A stretch of DNA of 33,987 nt, taken from positions 1 through 33,987 of the forward strand of contig NZ_JARGOQ010000028.1 in the NCBI RefSeq assembly GCF_029233945.1. Reading direction: 5' to 3'. Numbering within the stretch: position 1 is the stretch's first letter; the number at the start of each line of letters is the position of its first letter. Shown piece after piece: positions 1 through 8,597 of this stretch. A program made the position numbers and the translations under genes. The DNA is from Sneathiella sp. Lineage in GTDB: Bacteria > Pseudomonadota > Alphaproteobacteria > Sneathiellales > Sneathiellaceae. A model generated the notes under the pieces. That model was not told the DNA's origin. It searched no databases and was given only the letters and a program-made list of their open reading frames with translations.

Positions 1-211
1 TATTTGCGCCCTTTGCCGCGGCCAGTGCCTTGATCTCGGCATTGGCGATAAAAGTATCGCCATCCTCAACAGGTTCCGGGAGGCCGAGCTCCCCCGCCGA
101 GACCGGCACCACATCGAAAGCTGCCAGAAGTTCGCCAATTTCACGAACCTTGCCCGGATTATGGCTGGCAACAACCAGCTTGCCGCCCTCAAATTTCCGG
201 TGGCCGCTCAT
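1..211 (-). CDS. rdgB: XTP/dITP diphosphatase (RdgB/Ham1), N-terminal part
   Basis: RdgB hydrolyses non-canonical purine nucleoside triphosphates (XTP, dITP, ITP) to the monophosphates and keeps them out of DNA and RNA. The reverse strand starts with ATG at 211 and encodes about 70 residues before the window edge. The N-terminal motif LVVASHNPGKVREI is the family's substrate-binding strand-turn (S/T-x-N-x-x-K). It is followed by a region with GDTFIANAEIKA, which matches the E-D-G-x-x-F-x-x-N-A signature with a conservative change. The ATG overlaps the TGA of rph by one base (TGATG), so translation is probably coupled. It is the downstream gene of an rph-rdgB pair, an arrangement familiar from alphaproteobacteria. 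The C-terminal part lies outside the window. Confidence 0.9.
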   Translation of the reverse strand, partial: MSGHRKFEGGKLVVASHNPGKVREIGELLAAFDVVPVSAGELGLPEPVEDGDTFIANAEIKALAAAKGAN

Positions 212-927
212 CAAATCCCGAGGGCCTGCCGCTGTAGAGCGCAGAGTTCCGTCACACCCTTCTTGGCGAGCGAGAAAAGAGATCCAAACTCGGCTTCGGA
301 AAAGGGATCTTCCTCCGCTGTCCCCTGAATTTCGATGATCTGCCCGCCGGACGTCAGGACAAAATTCGCATCGGCCTGCGCATTGCTGTCTTCCGGATAA
401 TCAAGATCAAGTACCGGCGTGCCTTTATAAATACCGCAGGAAACAGCTGCCACTTGCCCCTTCATCGGGATTTCAAGAATTTTCCCCTGCTCGACCAACT
501 TGTCAAACGCCTGATAGAGCGCAACATAGGCGCCGGTAATGGATGCCGTGCGCGTGCCACCATCGGCCTGGATCACATCGCAGTCGACCGTGATCTGACG
601 TTCGCCAAAGCCTTCAAAATTGACCAGCGCCCGCAAGGATCGGCCAATCAAGCGCTGAATTTCCACGGTGCGACCCTGTTGCTTGCCCCGTGCCGCCTCC
701 CGTCCCATGCGCGATCCGGTGGATCGGGGCAGCATGCCATATTCCGCCGTCACCCAACCCTTGCCGGTGTTACGCAAGAAGGGCGGCACTCGCTCTTCAA
801 CACTTGCCGTGCAAAGCACATGGGTATCGCCGCATTTGATAAAGCAGGACCCTTCCGCATTCTTGGCATAGCCGGGTTCCATAACAATGTCGCGCAGTTG
901 ATCGGGGGCTCTGCCGGAGGGACGCAT
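211..927 (-). CDS. rph: Ribonuclease PH
   Basis: RNase PH is a phosphate-dependent 3'-5' exoribonuclease that trims tRNA 3' ends in the cytoplasm. The 238-residue product has the usual family length. It opens with [14 protein letters not shown], the canonical start, and carries the phosphate-binding and RNA-binding blocks [12 protein letters not shown], the arginine-rich [22 protein letters not shown] segment (read in parts) and [19 protein letters not shown]. An in-frame start exists 66 bases upstream, but the ATG at 927 has an AAAGGAAG ribosome binding site and matches the family start, so I chose it. The gene is divergent from hrcA and overlaps rdgB by one base downstream. Confidence 0.97.
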   Translation of the reverse strand: MRPSGRAPDQLRDIVMEPGYAKNAEGSCFIKCGDTHVLCTASVEERVPPFLRNTGKGWVTAEYGMLPRSTGSRMGREAARGKQQGRTVEIQRLIGRSLRALVNFEGFGERQITVDCDVIQADGGTRTASITGAYVALYQAFDKLVEQGKILEIPMKGQVAAVSCGIYKGTPVLDLDYPEDSNAQADANFVLTSGGQIIEIQGTAEEDPFSEAEFGSLFSLAKKGVTELCALQRQALGI

Positions 928-984
928 AAGACTTCCTTTAATCGATGAAATAAGATTGGCGCTTGTTGTAACCGCTGTGCCAGA

Positions 985-1013
985 TTGACGCAAGCCTCCC
1001 GCGTCACTACATT
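985..1013 (+). promoter_or_regulatory. Probable housekeeping promoter of hrcA-grpE
   Basis: TTGACG at 985-990 and TACATT at 1008-1013 are separated by 17 bases, a good fit to a sigma-70 type promoter, and lie about 40 bases upstream of the hrcA start. No CIRCE inverted repeat (TTAGCACTC-N9-GAGTGCTAA), the usual HrcA operator, is visible in the rph-hrcA gap. This is a motif match only; no transcription start is known. Confidence 0.5.
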
Positions 1014-1054
1014 CTAGACCAATAAAGGATTAGCCGTTTCATGACGAAATCGAC

Positions 1055-2083
1055 ATGACGATACAGGAACTTAATGACCGTAGCCGAGACGTCTTCCGGC
1101 ATATAGTGGAAACCTATATGCAAACCGGAGAGCCCGTCGGCTCGCGCACATTGTCGCGGATCAGCGAGCTGGATCTCTCCCCTGCCTCGATCCGTAACGT
1201 CATGGCGGACCTCGCCGATGCGGGCCTTCTTTATTCTCCGCATACCTCGGCCGGGCGGCTACCAACACAGCAGGGTCTGCGGCTGTTCGTCGATGGCATT
1301 CTTGAAATCGGCAACCTGACTGAAGCGGAACGCGCCGATATCAAGGCCCGCTGCGCGGTTGATGGCCGCAATATGGAGGAAATGCTCACCGAGGCTTCCT
1401 CCATGCTCTCGGGCTTGTCGAACTGCGCGTCGCTGGTGATTGCCCCGAAAAGCGACAGTTCGATCAAGCAGATCGAGTTTGTCCGTCTCGGGGTTGATCG
1501 AGCGCTCGTGATTATCGTGACCGCTAACGGCATGGTCGAGAACCGGACCATTGAACTGCCGCCAGGTCTCACCGATTCCGGCCTGCGGGAGGCGGCCAAT
1601 TACCTCAATGCAAAACTTTCAGGCCGCACCCTGCAGGCAACCAGACAGGAAATTCAGCGTGAGCTCGACAATCATCAGGCGCAACTTGATGAACTGACCC
1701 AGGATCTGATCGCCCATGATATTGCGAGTTGGGGCGGCGGGGAAACGCTTATTGTCCGGGGTCATGCCAACCTGCTTCAGAATGTGCAGGCCCTTGAAGA
1801 TCTTGAGAAAATTAAGGACCTCTTCGATACGCTGGAAGTCAAGAAAGAACGGATTAAGTTGCTGGAACTGGCCGAGCAGGGTAGCGGCGTCAAAATTTTT
1901 ATTGGCTCGGAAAATAATCTTTTCTCGCTTTCCGGGACATCAATGATTATTTCTCCATACCAGAACAGTCAGGAACAGATCGTCGGCGCCATTGGTGTCA
2001 TCGGTCCGGCGCGTTTAAACTATGCGCGTATCGTTCCAATGGTGGATTATACCGCAAAGGTAATCGGTAAATTGCTGGATTAG
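1055..2083 (+). CDS. hrcA: Heat-inducible transcription repressor HrcA
   Basis: HrcA represses class I heat-shock operons by binding CIRCE elements and depends on GroEL for its active fold. The 342-residue protein has the family length. It carries an N-terminal winged helix (about residues 1-75) with the recognition segment SPASIRNVMADLADAGLL followed by SPHTSAGRLPTQQG, both strongly conserved. The remaining GAF-like and dimerisation regions end with GAIGVIGPARLNYARIVPMV, a classical HrcA C-terminal block. ATG 1055 is the only in-frame start after the stop at 1031, but it lacks a good ribosome binding site. A five-codon reading frame from ATG 1041 ends at a TGA that overlaps this ATG. grpE follows after 12 bases, so the two form an operon. 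Confidence 0.97.
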   Translation: MTIQELNDRSRDVFRHIVETYMQTGEPVGSRTLSRISELDLSPASIRNVMADLADAGLLYSPHTSAGRLPTQQGLRLFVDGILEIGNLTEAERADIKARCAVDGRNMEEMLTEASSMLSGLSNCASLVIAPKSDSSIKQIEFVRLGVDRALVIIVTANGMVENRTIELPPGLTDSGLREAANYLNAKLSGRTLQATRQEIQRELDNHQAQLDELTQDLIAHDIASWGGGETLIVRGHANLLQNVQALEDLEKIKDLFDTLEVKKERIKLLELAEQGSGVKIFIGSENNLFSLSGTSMIISPYQNSQEQIVGAIGVIGPARLNYARIVPMVDYTAKVIGKLLD

Positions 2084-2095
2084 GAAGCAGACAGA

Positions 2096-2737
2096 ATGAA
2101 TGAACCAAAGCAGCCCCCCCTGAATGATCAGGAGGAGAATGAAACGATATCAAACGAGGCACAGGCACCGACAGGCGCCGAGAGTGAGCAAGAGACAAGC
2201 CCGGAGTCCGGCGCTCCCGAGGAAGCGAGCGCTGCGGATATTATTGCCGAGAAAGATGCCGAGATTGCCGACCTGAAAGACAAGCTGCTCCGGGCAATGG
2301 CGGATGTCGAGAATATGCGCCGCCGGGCCGAGCGTGAAAAGCAGGATGCTCATGCCTATGCCGCGACGAAATTCGCCCGCGACATTCTGGGCGTTGCTGA
2401 CAACCTCCGCCGCGCGATTGAAAGCATTCCAGATAGCGCCCGCGAGAATCCGGATGTGAAGAATGTACTGCCCGGCATTGAAATGACGGAATCGGAACTG
2501 CTCAACACGCTGGAAAAGCACCAGATCCGGAGAATCGACCCCAAGGGTGAGAAGTTTGATCCGAACCTGCATCAGGCAATGTATGAGATTGAGGACCCGT
2601 CAGTGCCATCAGGAACCGTGCTTCAAGTGACGCAGGCTGGCTTTGTGATTGCTGACCGGCTTCTCCGGCCAGCCATGGTTGGGGTGTCAAAGGGCGGTCA
2701 AAAGCGCGCCGAATCCCATGTCGATGAGAAGGTGTAG
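2096..2737 (+). CDS. grpE: Nucleotide exchange factor GrpE
   Basis: GrpE releases ADP from DnaK and so drives the chaperone cycle; it also acts as a thermosensor. The 213-residue product starts with an acidic, disordered segment of about 50 residues. A long coiled-coil helix follows, including IAEKDAEIADLKDKLLRAMA and DVENMRRRAEREK. The C-terminal beta domain contains EKFDPNLHQAMYEIEDPSVP and ends with DRLLRPAMVGVSKG. These blocks are the standard GrpE signature. It lies 12 bases downstream of hrcA and its stop is only 15 bases from the end of the convergent permease gene. Its partner genes dnaK and dnaJ lie about 1.3 kb further on the same strand, behind a separate promoter. Confidence 0.97.
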   Translation: MNEPKQPPLNDQEENETISNEAQAPTGAESEQETSPESGAPEEASAADIIAEKDAEIADLKDKLLRAMADVENMRRRAEREKQDAHAYAATKFARDILGVADNLRRAIESIPDSARENPDVKNVLPGIEMTESELLNTLEKHQIRRIDPKGEKFDPNLHQAMYEIEDPSVPSGTVLQVTQAGFVIADRLLRPAMVGVSKGGQKRAESHVDEKV

Positions 2738-2754
2738 CGGCGTGGTTACACCTT
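2729..2754. terminator. Possible bidirectional hairpin between grpE and the permease gene
   Basis: A perfect 8-bp inverted repeat, AAGGTGTA (2729-2736) and TACACCTT (2747-2754), with a 10-base loop spans the stop codons of the two convergent genes. There is no clear U-run on either side, so it would be a weak terminator or an RNA end-stabiliser. I see no other terminator in this gap. Confidence 0.3.
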
Positions 2755-3712
2755 AAAGCGCTGCGGGGCGACGCCGCCCCCGGTAGCCATCCACACTAAA
2801 TATAATCAGGCCGAGCCAGATCAGCGCAAAGGCGAACAGCCGCGACTGATCAAACGGTTCATTATAAATATAGACCGCGATAAACACATGCATGGTCGGC
2901 GCCAGATACTGCAAGATTCCGATTGTCGTGAATTTGAGATACTTGGCGGCAGTGGTAAAAAGAATAAGCGGTGTCGCCGTCACTATGCCGGTCCCAACCA
3001 GCAACAGCAAACTCTCGAAATCGAAAAGAAAGCCGGTGGCCGCCTCCGTTGACGCGCCGGGCTCCGCCGTGAACGTCAGGTACAGCAGAAACCCAAGCGC
3101 CACCGGAAACAACAATGTCGTCTCGACAACGAGGCCAACCGCGCTATCGACACCCGTCTTCTTGCGGAGCAACGCGTAAAAGCCAAAGGAAAACGCAAGC
3201 ACCAGGGAAATCCAGGGCAAATGGCCGACCTGTATCGTCAGGATAGCCACGGCGGCAACAGCACATAGAATGGACACCGTCTGCCATTTATTGAGCCGCT
3301 CCCCCAGAAAGATCATACCGAGCAGGATATTGACCAAGGGATTGATATAGTAACCGAGGCTGCCTTCCAGAATGCGGTCATTGGAGATGGCCCAGACGAA
3401 GGTCAACCAGTTCCCGCCGATCAACAACGTGGTCAAAACAAAGACATATAGCCGCTTAGGATCCCGGTAGATTTCCAGAAACTGGCCGATTTTGCGCGTT
3501 GACACAATCAGCAGCATAACCAGCACCGACGACCAGATGATGCGATGGGAGATAATCTCTATCGGGGAAACATGCGAGAGCCATTTGAAATACATCGGAG
3601 ACCAGCCCCAAACGATAAAAGCCCCAAGCGCGCTCAACAGTCCACGGGTTTCATCAGGCGAGAAAAAGCTGGAGGCGGCGCTGCTGCCGCGATTGGGTGG
3701 CTCAGTTGTCAC
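2753..3712 (-). CDS. rarD: EamA/RarD-type drug/metabolite transporter family permease
   Basis: This inner-membrane protein of the DMT superfamily belongs to the RarD branch; the substrate is unknown (RarD-like proteins are often called chloramphenicol-sensitivity permeases from old E. coli work). The sequence is about 320 residues with roughly ten hydrophobic segments. It carries the RarD-typical start GLLSALGAFIVWGWSPMYFK, the block ISHRIIWSSVLVM, the GSLGYYINPLVNILLG loop and a C-terminal QYLAPTMHVFIAVYIYNEPF. An ATG at 3769 would extend it by 19 residues but has no ribosome binding site, whereas GTG at 3712 follows an AGAGAG stretch. I therefore prefer the GTG, with moderate confidence. 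It converges on grpE and separates hrcA-grpE from dnaK. Confidence 0.85.
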   Translation of the reverse strand: MTTEPPNRGSSAASSFFSPDETRGLLSALGAFIVWGWSPMYFKWLSHVSPIEIISHRIIWSSVLVMLLIVSTRKIGQFLEIYRDPKRLYVFVLTTLLIGGNWLTFVWAISNDRILEGSLGYYINPLVNILLGMIFLGERLNKWQTVSILCAVAAVAILTIQVGHLPWISLVLAFSFGFYALLRKKTGVDSAVGLVVETTLLFPVALGFLLYLTFTAEPGASTEAATGFLFDFESLLLLVGTGIVTATPLILFTTAAKYLKFTTIGILQYLAPTMHVFIAVYIYNEPFDQSRLFAFALIWLGLIIFSVDGYRGRRRPAAL

Positions 3713-3873
3713 ATGAACTCTCTGTAATAATCTCTTGCTATCTCGTCTATCGCACGTATCAGGGCTCATTCACAAGGTAAAGGAAGGATTAAACATGGCT
3801 GCCATGCTTAGACTTAAGCGCTGCATCTGTTTTTCGCGAATTCAACATATGTCCATGCCCGGCCAATCCGGCC

Positions 3874-3903
3874 CTTGCACTGAATTTGTTTCGAACTTAT
3901 ATA
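3874..3903 (+). promoter_or_regulatory. Heat-shock (sigma-32 type) promoter of dnaK
   Basis: CTTG at 3874-3877 and CTTATATA at 3896-3903 are separated by 18 bases. As I recall it, the alphaproteobacterial RpoH consensus is CTTG, a spacer of 17-23 bases, then a C-Y-T-A-T-type element, so this is a close match. Transcription would start near 3910 and give a leader of about 80 bases before dnaK. The assignment rests on motif and position only. Confidence 0.6.
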
Positions 3904-3944
3904 CACGGCAACAGACTTAAACGTTTTAAATCCTGGGGATCACC

Positions 3945-3983
3945 ATGGTGCATAAGCTGGCTACGGTGATCTGCCAATATTAA
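3945..3983 (+). CDS. Possible 12-codon leader peptide upstream of dnaK
   Basis: An ATG at 3945, preceded by GGGGA five bases upstream, opens a frame that reads [12 protein letters not shown] and stops with TAA at 3981-3983, directly before the AGAGG ribosome binding site of dnaK. It lies wholly inside the predicted dnaK leader. An inverted repeat, GATCACC (3938-3944) and GGTGATC (3965-3971), brackets its start. No family is recognisable. It may be a regulatory upstream frame or chance. Confidence 0.3.
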   Translation: MVHKLATVICQY

Positions 3984-3993
3984 AGAGGATATG

Positions 3994-5919
3994 ATGGCTA
4001 AAGTAATCGGAATTGACTTGGGAACGACCAACTCCTGCATCGCCGTTATGGATGGCAAGAATGCAAAGGTCATTGAGAATTCAGAAGGCGCGCGGACAAC
4101 CCCGTCGATGGTCGCATTCACGGAAGACGGCGAAAAGCTCGTCGGGCAGTCCGCAAAGCGTCAGGCGGTGACAAATCCGCAAGATACCTTCTTCGCAATC
4201 AAGCGGCTTATCGGTCGCCGATTTGACGACAAGACCACCCAAAAAGATAAGACGATGGTCCCTTACGAGATCGTCAAGGCCGACAATGGCGATGCCTGGG
4301 TCGAATCCCGCGGCGAAAAATACTCCCCGAGCCAGATTTCAGCTTTCATCCTTCAAAAAATGAAGGAAACGGCGGAAAGCTATCTTGGAGAAACCGTCAG
4401 CCAGGCCGTGATCACCGTTCCCGCCTATTTTAACGACGCACAGCGTCAGGCAACCAAGGATGCGGGCAAGATTGCTGGTCTTGAAGTCCTGCGTATCATC
4501 AACGAGCCGACAGCAGCCGCCCTTGCCTACGGCATGGATAAGTCAAACCAGACAGTTGCGGTTTATGACCTGGGTGGCGGTACGTTTGACGTTTCCATCC
4601 TTGAAATCGGTGATGGCGTCTTTGAAGTCCGCTCAACAAATGGCGACACCTTCCTCGGTGGTGAAGACTTCGACCTGAAACTGGTCGACTATCTCGCCGA
4701 TGAGTTCAAGAAGGAGCAGGGCATTGACCTGCGCTCCGACAAGATGGCCTTGCAGCGCCTGAAGGAAGCGGCCGAAAAAGCGAAGATTGAGCTGTCGTCT
4801 TCCCAGTCGACGGAAATCAACCTGCCCTTTATCACGGCGGATGCCTCCGGCCCGAAACATATGCAGTTAAAACTGACCCGGTCACAGTTCGAACGTCTCG
4901 TTGAAGACTTGGTCAAGCGGACGCTCGCTCCCTGTGAGAAAGCGCTGAAAGACGCTGGAATGCAAAAAGGCGAAATCGACGAAGTCATTCTCGTTGGCGG
5001 CATGAGCCGTATGCCACAGGTTATCGAGACTGTTAAAAATTTCTTTGGTCGCGAGCCCCACAAGGGCGTGAACCCGGACGAAGTGGTCGCCATTGGTGCC
5101 GCCATTCAGGCCGGTGTCCTTCAAGGTGATGTTAAGGACGTTCTGTTGCTCGACGTAACACCGCTCTCCCTCGGTATCGAAACGCTGGGGGGTGTCTTTA
5201 CCCGTCTCATCGACCGCAATACGACGATCCCGACGAAGAAGAGCCAGACTTTCTCGACCGCAGAGGATAACCAGCAGGCCGTGACCATCCGGGTGTTCCA
5301 GGGTGAGCGCGAGATGGCCGCGGATAACAAACTACTTGGCAACTTTGATCTGACCGAGATTCCGGGTGCGCCGCGCGGTGTGCCGCAGATTGAGGTCACC
5401 TTCGATATTGACGCAAACGGTATCGTCAATGTTTCGGCGAAAGACAAGGGCACCGGTCGGGAACAGAAAATCCAGATTCAGGCCTCCAGTGGTTTGAGCG
5501 AGTCCGATATCGACCAGATGGTCAAGGACGCGGAAGAACATGCCGCCGAGGACAAGGCCCGCAAGGAAAAAGTCGAAGTCGTGAACCAGGCGGACAGCCT
5601 CGCCCATGCGACGGAGAAAACCCTTGAGGAAGCCGGCGATAAAGTCGGCGACGACATCAAGGCGCCGATCCAGACTGCGCTTGACGAGCTGAAAGAAGCC
5701 AAGGAAGGCGACGATGTCGAGGCTATCAAGGCCAAGATGGAAGCGTTGCAGGCCGCATCCATGAAGCTCGGTGAAGCCCTCTATGCCCAGTCGCAAGAGG
5801 GTGAGGGACAGGCCGGCGCCGGTGCCGAAGGCGCAAGCCGGGAACAAGGCGAAGCCTCCGATGATGATGTTGTCGACGCGGACTTTGAAGAAGTCGATGA
5901 AGACAAAAAAGACAAATAA
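3994..5919 (+). CDS. dnaK: Molecular chaperone DnaK (Hsp70)
   Basis: DnaK is the ATP-driven cytoplasmic chaperone that binds unfolded hydrophobic segments; DnaJ and GrpE drive its cycle. The protein is 641 residues, typical for the family. The nucleotide-binding domain carries [16 protein letters not shown] (phosphate loop 1), [30 protein letters not shown] and [13 protein letters not shown]. The substrate-binding domain follows from about residue 390 ([17 protein letters not shown]). The tail ends in acidic [12 protein letters not shown]. An ATG three bases upstream (3991) is possible, but 3994 gives the family start [10 protein letters not shown] and better spacing from the AGAGG site (3984-3988). 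dnaJ follows after about 100 bases that contain a strong hairpin. Confidence 0.98.
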   Translation: MAKVIGIDLGTTNSCIAVMDGKNAKVIENSEGARTTPSMVAFTEDGEKLVGQSAKRQAVTNPQDTFFAIKRLIGRRFDDKTTQKDKTMVPYEIVKADNGDAWVESRGEKYSPSQISAFILQKMKETAESYLGETVSQAVITVPAYFNDAQRQATKDAGKIAGLEVLRIINEPTAAALAYGMDKSNQTVAVYDLGGGTFDVSILEIGDGVFEVRSTNGDTFLGGEDFDLKLVDYLADEFKKEQGIDLRSDKMALQRLKEAAEKAKIELSSSQSTEINLPFITADASGPKHMQLKLTRSQFERLVEDLVKRTLAPCEKALKDAGMQKGEIDEVILVGGMSRMPQVIETVKNFFGREPHKGVNPDEVVAIGAAIQAGVLQGDVKDVLLLDVTPLSLGIETLGGVFTRLIDRNTTIPTKKSQTFSTAEDNQQAVTIRVFQGEREMAADNKLLGNFDLTEIPGAPRGVPQIEVTFDIDANGIVNVSAKDKGTGREQKIQIQASSGLSESDIDQMVKDAEEHAAEDKARKEKVEVVNQADSLAHATEKTLEEAGDKVGDDIKAPIQTALDELKEAKEGDDVEAIKAKMEALQAASMKLGEALYAQSQEGEGQAGAGAEGASREQGEASDDDVVDADFEEVDEDKKDK

Positions 5920-5964
5920 GGATTTATAGGGGGGAACCCGTGTAAATCCTGTCTCCTAAACATA

Positions 5965-5997
5965 CCGCCTCGGTCCCGGAAATCCGGTCCGGGGCGG
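5965..5997 (+). terminator. GC-rich hairpin between dnaK and dnaJ
   Basis: CCGCCTCGG...CCGGA pairs across an AA loop with TCCGG...CGGGGCGG, giving an imperfect stem of about 13 bp. It lies 45 bases after the dnaK stop and 24 bases before dnaJ. It is not followed by a run of T, so complete termination is unlikely. Partial attenuation or protection of the 3' end of the dnaK transcript would explain the usual excess of DnaK over DnaJ; this role is inferred. Confidence 0.55.
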
Positions 5998-6020
5998 CAT
6001 TCGTTAAGTGATTGATACTG

Positions 6021-7145
6021 ATGGCCAAACGCGATTATTACGAAATACTTGGGGTGGATAGCAACGCTGACGCCGCTGCACTCAAATCCGCCTATCGCAA
6101 GAAGGCGATGCAATTTCATCCGGATCGCAATCCCGGCGACAGCAGCGCAGAAGCCGCCTTCAAGGAGGTCAACGAAGCCTACGAAATCCTGAAAGAACCA
6201 CAAAAGCGCAGCGCCTATGACCAGTATGGTCACGCCGCCTTTGAAAATGGTGGTGGTCCCGGGGGCGCGCAGGGCTTTGGCGGCGGGTTCAGCGATATTT
6301 TCGAAGATCTGTTTGGCGATTTTATGGGCGGCCAGCAAAGTGGCCGCAGCCGCGCCCCACGTGGATCTGACCTTCGCTATAACCTCGAAATTTCCCTCGA
6401 AGATGCCTATCACGGCAAGAAGATGGAACTGAAGATCCCGACAACCGCGCCTTGTGAAAGCTGCGACGGGTCGGGCGCGGAAGCCGGATCAGAACCCACG
6501 GCCTGCGATACCTGTCAGGGAATAGGCAAAATCCGCGCGCAGCAAGGCTTCTTCACCATAGAGCGGACCTGCCCGACCTGTCAGGGGCAGGGACAGGTTA
6601 TCAAGAACCCGTGCAAGACCTGCCGTGGCCAGGGCCGGGTGAACAAGGAAAAAACCCTTTCGGTCAACATTCCGCCCGGTGTCGATGACGGCAATCGCAT
6701 TCGTCTTTCCGGCGAGGGCGAAGCCGGTATGCGCGGCGGACCGCCTGGCGATCTTTATATTTTCCTGACCGTCGAGGATCACCGGATTTTCCAGCGAGAT
6801 GGACAGAATATCCATTGCCGCGTCCCCATTCCGCTGACGACGGCGGCACTCGGCGGCGATATCGAGGTGCCAACGCTGGAGGGTGCGCGCGCCAAGGTCA
6901 GCATTACCGCTGGCACCCAATCGGGGCGCAAGTTCCGGCTCCGCAGCAAGGGCATGCCGATCATGAATTCCCACAGCCATGGCGATATGTATATCCACAC
7001 CATCGTGGAGACGCCGGTCAATCTGACCAAGCGCCAGAAGGAGCTGCTGAAGGAATTTGACGATGCTGGCAAGGGTGCCCATAGCCCCGAATCCGAAGGT
7101 TTCTTCTCCCGCGTCAAGGATTTCCTCGCCGATCTGAAAGACTGA
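6021..7145 (+). CDS. dnaJ: Co-chaperone DnaJ (Hsp40)
   Basis: DnaJ delivers substrates to DnaK and stimulates its ATPase. The 374-residue protein has the full type-I layout. The J domain covers residues 1-70 with the HPD triad in [11 protein letters not shown] glycine/phenylalanine-rich linker follows (about 75-115). Four zinc-binding CxxCxGxG repeats come next ([32 protein letters not shown]). The C-terminal substrate domain contains [23 protein letters not shown] 6021 gives the family start [12 protein letters not shown]; a TTG nine bases upstream in frame is less likely. The ribosome binding site is weak. It sits behind dnaK and the intergenic hairpin. Confidence 0.97.
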   Translation: MAKRDYYEILGVDSNADAAALKSAYRKKAMQFHPDRNPGDSSAEAAFKEVNEAYEILKEPQKRSAYDQYGHAAFENGGGPGGAQGFGGGFSDIFEDLFGDFMGGQQSGRSRAPRGSDLRYNLEISLEDAYHGKKMELKIPTTAPCESCDGSGAEAGSEPTACDTCQGIGKIRAQQGFFTIERTCPTCQGQGQVIKNPCKTCRGQGRVNKEKTLSVNIPPGVDDGNRIRLSGEGEAGMRGGPPGDLYIFLTVEDHRIFQRDGQNIHCRVPIPLTTAALGGDIEVPTLEGARAKVSITAGTQSGRKFRLRSKGMPIMNSHSHGDMYIHTIVETPVNLTKRQKELLKEFDDAGKGAHSPESEGFFSRVKDFLADLKD

Positions 7146-7226
7146 GCGGCCTGCGCCCTAATACCATCTCGCCACATTCGCCCGACTGTGCTACATCCTG
7201 TGGCGCGATAAAAAAGGGTTTGTGAT

Positions 7227-8039
7227 ATGAGCGATTTGAAGATTGGGATTGTCGGGGCGGCGGGCCGAATGGGCCGGATGCTGGTGAAGCAAGTGAGCGA
7301 AACGGCGGGCAGCGTGATATGCGGCGGAACAGAGCCCGCGAACTCCCCCGACATCGGTAAGGATATTCACGCCCTCGCCGGGCTGGAGCCTTCCGGCATC
7401 TTGATTTCAGACGATACGTCAAAGCTCTTTGATGAGGCAGATGCGGTGATTGACTTTACCGCGCCGGTCGCCTCCGTCGCGCATGCAAAACTCGCGGCGG
7501 AGCATGGCAAAATTCTCGTCATCGGCACCACAGGCATCAGCAATGAACAGCAGGATGAAATTACCGCCTGTGGCGAGCAGGCCGTTATTGTTCAGGGCGC
7601 AAATATGAGCCTTGGCGTCAATCTACTCGCCCAGCTCACTCGAAAAGTCGCTGCCATTTTAGATGATGAGTTTGACGCTGAAATCCTGGAGATGCATCAC
7701 CATCACAAGGTCGATGCGCCGTCAGGGACGGCTCTCCTGCTCGGCAAGGCCGCCGCCGCCGGACGCGGCGTTGAGCATGACGATGTGGCCGATCGCGGCC
7801 GGGATGGTATCACCGGCGCCCGCAAGCGCGGCGACATCGGTTATGCGGTGTTGCGCGGCGGCAATGTCGTCGGCGACCATACGGTGATCTTCGCCGCTGA
7901 GAATGAACGGATTGAGCTAACCCATAAAGCAGGCGACCGCTCCATCTTTGCGCGCGGCGCTGTTCGTGCGGCGCTCTGGGCGAAGGACAAGCCCGCCGGA
8001 AATTACGATATGATGGACGTGCTTGGGCTCGGGGACTGA
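7227..8039 (+). CDS. dapB: 4-hydroxy-tetrahydrodipicolinate reductase
   Basis: DapB reduces hydroxy-tetrahydrodipicolinate with NAD(P)H in the pathway to diaminopimelate and lysine, in the cytoplasm. The 270-residue length is typical. The N-terminal Rossmann motif GIVGAAGRMGRML binds the nucleotide. The catalytic block EMHHHHKVDAPSGTALLLGK contains the conserved His and Lys residues, and RGGNVVGDHTVIF is the second family signature. The ATG at 7227 has an AAAAGGG site about eight bases upstream. It follows dnaJ after 81 bases and may be read from the dnaK promoter or its own. Its last 37 bases overlap the 3' end of the convergent DUF2244 gene. Confidence 0.97.
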   Translation: MSDLKIGIVGAAGRMGRMLVKQVSETAGSVICGGTEPANSPDIGKDIHALAGLEPSGILISDDTSKLFDEADAVIDFTAPVASVAHAKLAAEHGKILVIGTTGISNEQQDEITACGEQAVIVQGANMSLGVNLLAQLTRKVAAILDDEFDAEILEMHHHHKVDAPSGTALLLGKAAAAGRGVEHDDVADRGRDGITGARKRGDIGYAVLRGGNVVGDHTVIFAAENERIELTHKAGDRSIFARGAVRAALWAKDKPAGNYDMMDVLGLGD

Positions 8040-8539
8040 AGAATGCCGCCCTTGCGGTAAGTATCGAGAGCTTTCGCGATCAGCTCCTGCACTTCAATCT
8101 TTTCATCCTCCCCGAGAAAATTGCCGATTTCGTAGGATTTGCCCCGGTTTGTCACGCAGAGCTGCCCGCGCTCGACCATAGACCGCGCCCAATAGGCATC
8201 GAACGCCTCCATCTTCTCCGCGCCATCGGGTGCAGTGCGCGTAATCGTGAACAGATCGTTGTGGATTTGCACCGTCTCATAGCGCCGGGCGGCGCGAAAA
8301 TTGAGCCGGAAGGCGAGATAGATCAGCAACGCGTCCAGCCCGAAAAAACCAAGAACCGGCCAGGCGCCCATGGACAGGAACACCATCCCGGAGATAAAGC
8401 TCACCAAAGCAACTCCAACCATCAGGATAACAAAGCCGGATTGCGACAGGCTGCGGTTCGGATGAAGCGACAGGAAAAACTCCCCCGCGGCGTGCCGCGG
8501 CGAGCTGTCTTCTCCCTCCAATTCGCATTCACCATGCAT
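8003..8539 (-). CDS. DUF2244 family membrane protein
   Basis: This is a 178-residue protein of the DUF2244 family, whose function is unknown. Two adjacent hydrophobic helices (about residues 37-80, including VILMVGVALVSFISGMVF and FFGLDALLIYLAFRL) form a membrane hairpin. They are flanked by an N-terminal segment with FFLSLHPNRSLS and a cytoplasmic beta-rich C-terminal half with YETVQIHNDLFTITRT and GKSYEIGNFLGEDEK. I chose ATG 8539 because an AAAGGA site lies six bases upstream; a GTG at 8554 would add five residues. It is divergent from nth with 58 bases between, a pairing I associate with alphaproteobacteria. Its 3' end overlaps dapB by 37 bases on the opposite strand. Confidence 0.85.
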   Translation of the reverse strand: MHGECELEGEDSSPRHAAGEFFLSLHPNRSLSQSGFVILMVGVALVSFISGMVFLSMGAWPVLGFFGLDALLIYLAFRLNFRAARRYETVQIHNDLFTITRTAPDGAEKMEAFDAYWARSMVERGQLCVTNRGKSYEIGNFLGEDEKIEVQELIAKALDTYRKGGILQSPSPSTSIIS

Positions 8540-8597
8540 CGTGCATCCTTTCACATTGATTATTGCGCATAAATTCCGCCTATGCCAATAACATAGG

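Noticed and set aside
454-948. 164-residue plus-strand reading frame opposite rph
   Set aside because: It lies wholly antisense to a clear rph gene, has no recognisable motif and no ribosome binding site; it is a shadow of a high-GC gene.
3735-3920. 61-residue plus-strand reading frame upstream of dnaK
   Set aside because: It runs through the predicted dnaK promoter, has no ribosome binding site and has no recognisable content.
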